Of a stretch of DNA of 64,000 bases, positions 58,952 to 64,000 are shown piece after piece. The notes beneath the pieces are model-generated. The model was not told the origin of the DNA. It saw only the letters and a program-made list of their open reading frames with translations, and made no database searches. The stretch's first letter is position 1. Each line of letters begins with the position of its first letter. A program made the translations under genes and the position numbers. Location: the NCBI GenBank assembly GCA_016712595.1, contig JADJQT010000001.1, positions 1,547,501 through 1,611,500 on the forward strand, given 5' to 3'. The stretch comes from Rhodospirillales bacterium (GTDB lineage Bacteria > Pseudomonadota > Alphaproteobacteria > Rhodospirillales > Defluviicoccaceae).

Positions 58952-59647
58952 TCACGGGCCGGACGGCGGGCGCGCGTGTCGCGGGTCAAGCAGCCAGTGG
59001 TAAAGGGCGGTTTCGGCGAACGCGGCGTCCGCGGTGCGGGGATGGGCGCCGATGTTGCCGGCCCGCCCGACGCAAAATGGCCGTTCGACCAGTCGTCCGA
59101 AGCGGGAGAGTCGCGCAACCACGTCCTTCGAGCCGCGCGTGAGCCGCTCGATCTCGTCGTCCTCGCCGTAGGCGATCCACATCGGCAGGTGGGCGAGTTC
59201 GGGCAACCGCTCCGGCTGGTCCTCGCACGCGCCACAGACCGAAACCAGCGCCGCGAACTGCAACGGGCGATCAAGGGCGATACAGAAGCTGCCGATACCG
59301 CCCATGCTGAAGCCGGCGAGGTAGAGGCGGGCGGGATCGGCCGCGCCTGTGGCAACCAGATGGTCGACCAGCGCGGCCACCGCGTCACGCATCTCGCGAT
59401 CGCACCAATGGCGATCGGGCGGGCACTGTGGCGCGACGACGAGGAAGGGAAAGCCGGACTCGTTGGTCAGGCCGTTGGTCGTGCGCAGCTTCGGCAGTCC
59501 CCACGCGGCGACACGCGCGAGTTCGGGGCCGCCGCAGCCCCGCTCGCCGATGCCGTGTAGAAAGAGGATGAGCGGCGGCGGGCCCCCCGCGGATCCTCTA
59601 TCCGGCGGAATCCACAGACCGGTTTTCCCGGCTTCGAAGCCGATCAT
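58952..59647 (-). CDS. Alpha/beta hydrolase (prolyl-oligopeptidase/esterase type), copy 2
   Basis: About 231 aa, collinear with the neighbouring hydrolase: FLHGIGERGCGG, VVAPQCPPDRHWCD, AGFSMGGIGSFCIAL (nucleophile Ser), AYGEDDEIERLTRGSKDVVARL and a C-terminal GAHPRTADAAF (His). The shared DDEIEKLTRGSKDVV/DDEIERLTRGSKDVV block shows a tandem duplication. The ATG at 59647 is chosen over a GTG one codon upstream. 71 bp separate the copies, so they are probably cotranscribed. Confidence 0.83.
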   Translation of the reverse strand: MIGFEAGKTGLWIPPDRGSAGGPPPLILFLHGIGERGCGGPELARVAAWGLPKLRTTNGLTNESGFPFLVVAPQCPPDRHWCDREMRDAVAALVDHLVATGAADPARLYLAGFSMGGIGSFCIALDRPLQFAALVSVCGACEDQPERLPELAHLPMWIAYGEDDEIERLTRGSKDVVARLSRFGRLVERPFCVGRAGNIGAHPRTADAAFAETALYHWLLDPRHARPPSGP

Positions 59648-59690
59648 CACCGCACGGTCCGAAGGAGCGCACGGAATGCGACGCGTGGCT

Positions 59691-60335
59691 TCATGCGCGG
59701 CAGGGGTCGAGGCGCCAGCGAGGCGCGGTGCCGCCGTTGATGAACGCCGAGCAGATCATATCGCACTCGGCGCGCGCCCAGTGCTCGGCGGGCGACGCCT
59801 CCGGTTCCTCCTGCGACAGGTAGTAGGCGCGGACGAGAATATTCTCGCGCAGCAGATCGACGAGGTCAGCGCGGCAGCCATGGTAGGCTTCCCATGATGG
59901 ATCGGCCTCCGGCTGGGCGGCGAGGATCGTCGCCGTCGCGTTTTCAGTGGTTTCTTTTTCGACGAACGTCAGGTAGCCGAGCGCCGCGAGCGGCGCCCGC
60001 GAATATCCGGACGTGCAATGGACGTAAGTCTTGTGACCGGCACAGAGGAGATCCCGCAGGCTGCGGACGGCGTAAGGCAGGCTTCGCCGTTGCTCGCTGG
60101 CGTCGAAGTCGTACATCGGCGCGTTGACCATCGCAATCTGCCTGCGTTCGCCAAAGTCGCGGTGATCCGCGAAGTCGATGTTGTAGTGCGCCCGGCAAGC
60201 GTCACTTTGCAGTGACAACAGGGCCGTCGCGCCGGTCTGTTCGCGGATGTTTTCGATGTCGTCAACGGTCATCGGGCTGGAGCCGAGGACGAGATCGTCC
60301 CTGACTTCGCTCCAGCGAAGCGCCCACTCCCACAT
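59691..60335 (-). CDS. Tyrosine/dual-specificity-type protein phosphatase
   Basis: About 214 aa. The CX5R phosphatase loop is VHCTSGYSRAP (Cys107, Arg113), following LVLGSSPMTVDDIENIREQTGATALLSL, the usual DSP/PTP N-terminal strand pattern. It acts on phosphoproteins or another phosphoester; substrate unknown. The ATG at 60335 has AGGAGGGG about 10 nt upstream; an ATG 12 codons earlier (60371) lacks a ribosome site. It lies upstream of the two hydrolase genes on the same strand. Confidence 0.82.
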   Translation of the reverse strand: MWEWALRWSEVRDDLVLGSSPMTVDDIENIREQTGATALLSLQSDACRAHYNIDFADHRDFGERRQIAMVNAPMYDFDASEQRRSLPYAVRSLRDLLCAGHKTYVHCTSGYSRAPLAALGYLTFVEKETTENATATILAAQPEADPSWEAYHGCRADLVDLLRENILVRAYYLSQEEPEASPAEHWARAECDMICSAFINGGTAPRWRLDPCRA

Positions 60336-60560
60336 TTTCCAGGCTCCCCTCCTGTGCTTGTTGACGGTCATGGTGGCTCACGCCCGGGCGGATGTCCACC
60401 GCCACAAAATCGTCAGAAAGAGTTCAAGCAAGCTTCCGAAACTCGCGCACCTCGCTCGGCTAGCGTTTCGCGCCCGGCCAGTTGTGCTCACACATGCGCG
60501 ATGCGCATCCCCGCGCGCGACCGGTCGCGGCTATCCGCGTTCTGGAGGAGGGGAATCAAC

Positions 60561-61706
60561 GTGCTACATCTGAGACTTGCCGTTTTGCCCGCGGCGCTGC
60601 TAGCGTCGTCCATGGTTTTCGCGCCGATCACTGCCCGGGCGACCGGCGATGCACCGCTGCCATGTGTCGAAAGCAGTGATCCCATCGTCATCGCCCACCG
60701 CGGCGCCAGCGGCTATGTGCCCGAGCACACGCTGGGCGGTTACGCGCTCGCGATCGAGATGGGCGTCAATTATATCGAACCGGACCTGGTAATGACCAAG
60801 GATGGCGTGCTCGTCGCTCGCCACGAGAACGATATCTCGGGAACGACCGACGTCGCCGACCACCCCGAGTTCGCCTCCCGCAAGACGACCAAGACGATCG
60901 ATGGCAACGCGATCCAAGGTTGGTTCACCGAAGACTTCACTCTTGCCGAACTGAAGACCTTGCGTGCCAAGGAACGCCTGCCGCAGGTCCGCCCGACCAA
61001 CGAGCGATTCAACGGCGACTTTACAATTCCCACGTTTCAGGAAGTTCTCGACCTCGCCCGCGGCGTCAACTTCCGCTTCCAGCTTGAAGCCAGGGCGAAG
61101 GGCCTGACGCACCGCCGCTGCGTCGGCGTCTATCCCGAGACCAAGCATCCGACCTACTTCCAGAGCATCGGCCTGCCGATGGAAAAGCTGCTGGTCAAGA
61201 CCATCAATCGGGCAGCGTTCTTCCGCGAGACGAAAAAGGTGTTCATCCAGTCCTTCGAGGTCGCCAACCTCAAGACCTTGCGCGGCCTGACCGACCTTCC
61301 GCTTATCCAGCTTATGGATTCGAGCGGGGCACCCTATGACTTCGTTGCCAATGGCGATACCCGCACCTACGCCGATCTTGCCACCCCGGCCGGCCTTGCC
61401 GAAATCGCCACCTACGCCAATGGCATCGGCGTGAACAAGTCGCTGATCATCCCGCGGGTGAACAACGCCCTCGGTGCGCCGACGACGATCATCGCCGATG
61501 CGCATGCCGTCGGCCTCGATGTTCACGCCTGGACGTTCCGCGCCGAAAACACCTTCCTGCCGGCGGATTTCCAGAGCAGCGCCGATCCTTTGGAGTTCGG
61601 CGATCTCGCTGGCGAAATCACCGCGTTCCTCGATCTCGGCCTCGACGGCTTCTTCACCGATCAGGGCGATATCGGCGTGCGTGCGCGCGACGCGTTCGTC
61701 AAATAG
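60561..61706 (+). CDS. glpQ: Periplasmic glycerophosphodiester phosphodiesterase
   Basis: About 381 aa. Signal peptide LHLRLAVLPAALLASSMVFA...TARA, then the GDPD TIM-barrel: IVIAHRGASGYVPEHTLGGY (catalytic His and Glu), NYIEPDLVMTKDGVLVARHE and DGFFTDQGDIG at the C-terminus. It hydrolyses glycerophosphodiesters to glycerol-3-phosphate and alcohols. The GTG at 60561 is preceded by GGAGGAGGGG and begins the signal peptide; the longer frame to 60354 is rejected. A strong terminator follows 28 bp after the stop. Confidence 0.93.
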   Translation: MLHLRLAVLPAALLASSMVFAPITARATGDAPLPCVESSDPIVIAHRGASGYVPEHTLGGYALAIEMGVNYIEPDLVMTKDGVLVARHENDISGTTDVADHPEFASRKTTKTIDGNAIQGWFTEDFTLAELKTLRAKERLPQVRPTNERFNGDFTIPTFQEVLDLARGVNFRFQLEARAKGLTHRRCVGVYPETKHPTYFQSIGLPMEKLLVKTINRAAFFRETKKVFIQSFEVANLKTLRGLTDLPLIQLMDSSGAPYDFVANGDTRTYADLATPAGLAEIATYANGIGVNKSLIIPRVNNALGAPTTIIADAHAVGLDVHAWTFRAENTFLPADFQSSADPLEFGDLAGEITAFLDLGLDGFFTDQGDIGVRARDAFVK

Positions 61707-61734
61707 CCTCAAAACGTTTCCTTGTCTTTCGACC

Positions 61735-61767
61735 GCCGCCCCGGGACTGCCGGGGCGGCATTTTTTT
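61735..61767 (+). terminator. Rho-independent terminator of glpQ
   Basis: 10-bp GC stem GCCGCCCCGG/CCGGGGCGGC with a 5-nt loop, then one A and seven Ts. This is the best intrinsic terminator in the window and separates glpQ from the TPP-enzyme gene. Confidence 0.92.
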
Positions 61768-61860
61768 GACCAATCCGCTCCGCGCAATTTGCCACGCTCG
61801 CTCCCGGCCGCGGTCTTGGCTAAAACTATGAAACGACTCACGGCAGAGGAGCCCTGGCGG

Positions 61861-63519
61861 ATGGCAACGGCGCGCACCGGCGGGCGGCTGATCGTCGATG
61901 CCCTGCTGAATTTTGGCGTCGAGCGCATTTTCGGCGTTCCTGGCGAAAGTTACCTTGCGATTCTCGATGCGCTTTATGACGTGCGCGCGCGGATTGCCTT
62001 CATCACCTGCCGCCACGAGCACGGCGCGGCGATGATGGCGGAGGCCGACGGCAAGCTGACCGGCCGCCCCGGTGTCTGTCTGGTCACCCGGGGTCCGGGA
62101 GCCTGCAACGCGGCGATCGGTGTACACACGGCACGGCAGGATTCGACCCCGATGGTGCTGCTTGTGGGGCAGGTCGAGCGTGCCAGGCGCGGCCGGGAGT
62201 CTTTCCAGGAGGTGGACTTCGAGGTGATGTTCCGCCCGCTTGCCAAGCGGGTGGAGGAAATCGAGAGTGCGGCGGCACTCCCCGAGGCGCTCGCCCGGGC
62301 GTTTCATACCGCGATGCGTGGACGGCCGGGGCCGGTTGTCCTGTCGCTGCCGCAGGACGTTCTTGGCGAGAGCGCCGTCTGCGGCGATGCGCCAATGCCG
62401 CGCCTCGCCGATGCACCTCCTGATCCCGGCGTGATGGAGCGGATCCACCGGGTGTTGGGCGATTCGCTGCGCCCCGTGCTGCTGCTCGGCGGCAGCGGCT
62501 GGAACGAGGCAGCGCGCGCGGATATCGAGCGCTTCGCCGAAGCCAACGCCCTGCCGGTATGCTGTGGGTTCCGGCGCCACGACCTGTTCGATAACAATCA
62601 TCCGTGCTTCGTGGGTGAACTCGGCATCGGCGCCAATCCGGCGCTCGTCGCCCGCGTGCGCTCCGCCGATGTGCTGCTGGCCGTAGGCTCGCGTCTTGAC
62701 GAAGCGACGACACAGGGTTTTTCGCTCCTGGCCGCCGGCGGACCGGAACTCGTGCACGTCCATCCGGGGGCGCAGGTGATCGGCCGAGTGTTTCCGGCGG
62801 CGATCGCCTTGTGCGCAAGCGCCCCGGCATTTGCCGCCTCCGCCTGCAAGCTCGCCCCAAGCGGCGGCACGCATCGGCGCGCATGGACCGACGCCGCCCG
62901 TTCCGAATATCTCGCCGATACGGCACCCGCGGCGTCCGGCGGCGGGCTCGACCTCGGCCAGGCCATGATCCATCTGCGCACCGATCTGCCGGGGGATGCG
63001 ATCGTGACCGTCGATGCCGGCAATTTCTCAGGCTGGCCGCAGCGCTACCTGCGGTTCGGCGGCGGCCGGCGGCTGTTGGGCGCCGTCAACGGCGCCATGG
63101 GCTACGGCGTGCCGGCGGCGGTGGCGGCGAAGCTGCGCTATCCGCAGCGCTTGGTCGTCGCCTGTGCCGGCGACGGCGGATTCGGCATGACCGGCCAGGA
63201 ATTGGCGACGGCGGTGCAGCACGGGGCCGCGCCGATCGTGATCGTCTTCGATAACGGCATGTATGGCACGATCCGCATGCACCAGGAGCGCGCCTATCCC
63301 CGACGCCCGCTTGGTACCGGCTTGCAAAATCCGGATTTCGTCGCTTTCGCGCACGCCTGCGGGGCCTTTGCGGAGCGTGTCGAGCACACCTCGGAGTTCG
63401 CGCCAGCGCTGGCGCGCGCGAAGGCGGCCGGCCGTGCCGCCGTCCTCGTCCTTGCCGTTGATCCCGACGCGATCAGCACGCGCACCACCCTGGCCCGCCT
63501 GCGTGCGAGTAGCCCCTGA
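61861..63519 (+). CDS. Thiamine-diphosphate-dependent enzyme, acetolactate-synthase-like
   Basis: About 552 aa with the three ThDP domains. The N-terminal Pyr domain has GVPGESYLAILDAL and catalytic Glu in CRHEHGAAMMAEADGKLTG; a central Rossmann-like domain follows (VLLLGGSGWNEAARAD). The PP domain has GDGGFGMTGQELATAVQHG and VFDNGMYGTIRMHQE (the GDG...N metal motif). No ilvN-type regulatory subunit or biosynthetic neighbour is present, so a 2-oxoacid decarboxylase, carboligase or oxalyl-CoA-like role is possible. GAGGAG lies about 10 nt before the chosen ATG; an ATG at 61828 is an alternative. Confidence 0.87.
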   Translation: MATARTGGRLIVDALLNFGVERIFGVPGESYLAILDALYDVRARIAFITCRHEHGAAMMAEADGKLTGRPGVCLVTRGPGACNAAIGVHTARQDSTPMVLLVGQVERARRGRESFQEVDFEVMFRPLAKRVEEIESAAALPEALARAFHTAMRGRPGPVVLSLPQDVLGESAVCGDAPMPRLADAPPDPGVMERIHRVLGDSLRPVLLLGGSGWNEAARADIERFAEANALPVCCGFRRHDLFDNNHPCFVGELGIGANPALVARVRSADVLLAVGSRLDEATTQGFSLLAAGGPELVHVHPGAQVIGRVFPAAIALCASAPAFAASACKLAPSGGTHRRAWTDAARSEYLADTAPAASGGGLDLGQAMIHLRTDLPGDAIVTVDAGNFSGWPQRYLRFGGGRRLLGAVNGAMGYGVPAAVAAKLRYPQRLVVACAGDGGFGMTGQELATAVQHGAAPIVIVFDNGMYGTIRMHQERAYPRRPLGTGLQNPDFVAFAHACGAFAERVEHTSEFAPALARAKAAGRAAVLVLAVDPDAISTRTTLARLRASSP

Positions 63520-63544
63520 CGCGGGGCGTTCGTCGCGGCTGCCG

Positions 63545-64000
63545 TCAGTCGAGAACGATTTCGCCGACGACGGGCAGGTGATCGGACGCCGAATGTGCGA
63601 GCGGCGTCGCATGCGCGCGAAAGCACGGGGATGCTGCGATGTTTCTGTAAAGAATGCGGTCGAGTGCGAGCAGCGGCCGGCGCGACGGAAAGCTTGCCCG
63701 CCGCGGGCTCGCCGCCACCATAGTCAGCAGAGGGCGCAGCGAGGGGCATCCGGGACACCAGTCGTTGAAATCGCCGAGGACAAGCAGGGGATGGTCCGGG
63801 TGATCGGCGATGGCATCGCGCAAGCGCGCGGCCTGGCGCCAGCGCTCGATCGCCCGGAGTCCGAAATGCGTGGCGATTACCCGCAGCGTAGCCCCGCCGC
63901 CGGTGAGATCGACATCGATCGCGCCGCGCGGTTCTTTGCGGTTCTGTGAAAGGTCGATCCGCCGCACCCGTCGCACGGCAAGCCGGCTCAGCAGCAGGTT
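63545..64000 (-). CDS. Endonuclease/exonuclease/phosphatase family protein (3' part)
   Basis: C-terminal ~150 residues of an EEP-fold phosphoesterase; the frame is open to the window edge and the start lies beyond it. REPRGAI-like KEPRGAIDVDL, ATHFGLRAIERWRQA, LLVLGDFNDW (metal and catalytic Asp/Asn) and HSASDHLPVVGEIVL (catalytic SDHLP) are all present. Substrates in this family range from nucleic acids to inositol phosphates or sphingolipids. It converges on the TPP-enzyme gene with a 25-bp gap. Confidence 0.85.
   Translation of the reverse strand, partial: NLLLSRLAVRRVRRIDLSQNRKEPRGAIDVDLTGGGATLRVIATHFGLRAIERWRQAARLRDAIADHPDHPLLVLGDFNDWCPGCPSLRPLLTMVAASPRRASFPSRRPLLALDRILYRNIAASPCFRAHATPLAHSASDHLPVVGEIVLD

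Overview
The window is high-GC, densely coded DNA from a Gram-negative bacterium, most likely an alphaproteobacterium near the Rhodospirillales. The evidence is the outer-membrane set lptD-surA-pdxA-rsmA converging on yicC-gmk, the order phoR-pstSCAB-phoU-phoB with long PstC and PstA proteins, and frequent GTG starts with 4-nt stop/start overlaps. No rRNA, tRNA, CRISPR array, insertion sequence or phage gene was recognised.

Left part (1-28190). The 3' end of yicC and gmk run into a minus-strand cluster (lptD, surA, pdxA, rsmA and an EamA-type transporter). Next come a PAS/degenerate GGDEF-EAL protein preceded by tandem hairpin repeats, a secreted Pro/Ala-rich protein, and a GH17-GT2 beta-glucan synthase-like membrane protein. 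A minus-strand group follows: an orphan CoxL-like molybdenum hydroxylase subunit, cysQ, sua5 and a GlcD-like FAD oxidase. The three AmmeMemoRadiSam genes (amrA and amrB divergent from amrS) come next, then a glutathione S-transferase, a PAP2 phosphatase, and a divergent trio made of an exported CGPFFP protein, a DUF3142 protein and a membrane-anchored trypsin-like protease.

Centre (28394-45765). This is the most interesting region: about 17 kb and 11 same-strand genes, closely spaced and often overlapping. It holds a membrane vWA protein, SrfA-, SrfB- (actin/Hsp70-fold ATPase) and SrfC-like (dynamin-like GTPase) proteins, a membrane Sel1 protein, a secreted vWA protein, an ABC ATPase and FtsX/MacB-like permease, a periplasmic SUMF1/FGE-like protein and two coiled-coil lipoproteins. 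The first half is an expanded SrfABC locus. In content and neighbour order the second half resembles the TagQRST/PpkA trans-envelope sensing module of type VI secretion systems, but no kinase and no T6SS core gene is present. I infer one multi-protein envelope machine with cytoplasmic NTPases and periplasmic or outer-membrane sensors.

Right part (45788-64000). A hot-dog thioesterase precedes the phosphate regulon: phoR, a PHO box, pstS, pstC, pstA, pstB, phoU and phoB. Then come a UvrD/PcrA helicase, an acyl-CoA synthetase-like ligase, two tandem paralogous alpha/beta hydrolases, a CX5R phosphatase, a GlpQ-type phosphodiesterase with a strong terminator, an acetolactate-synthase-like TPP enzyme, and the 3' part of an endonuclease/exonuclease/phosphatase-fold gene cut by the window end.
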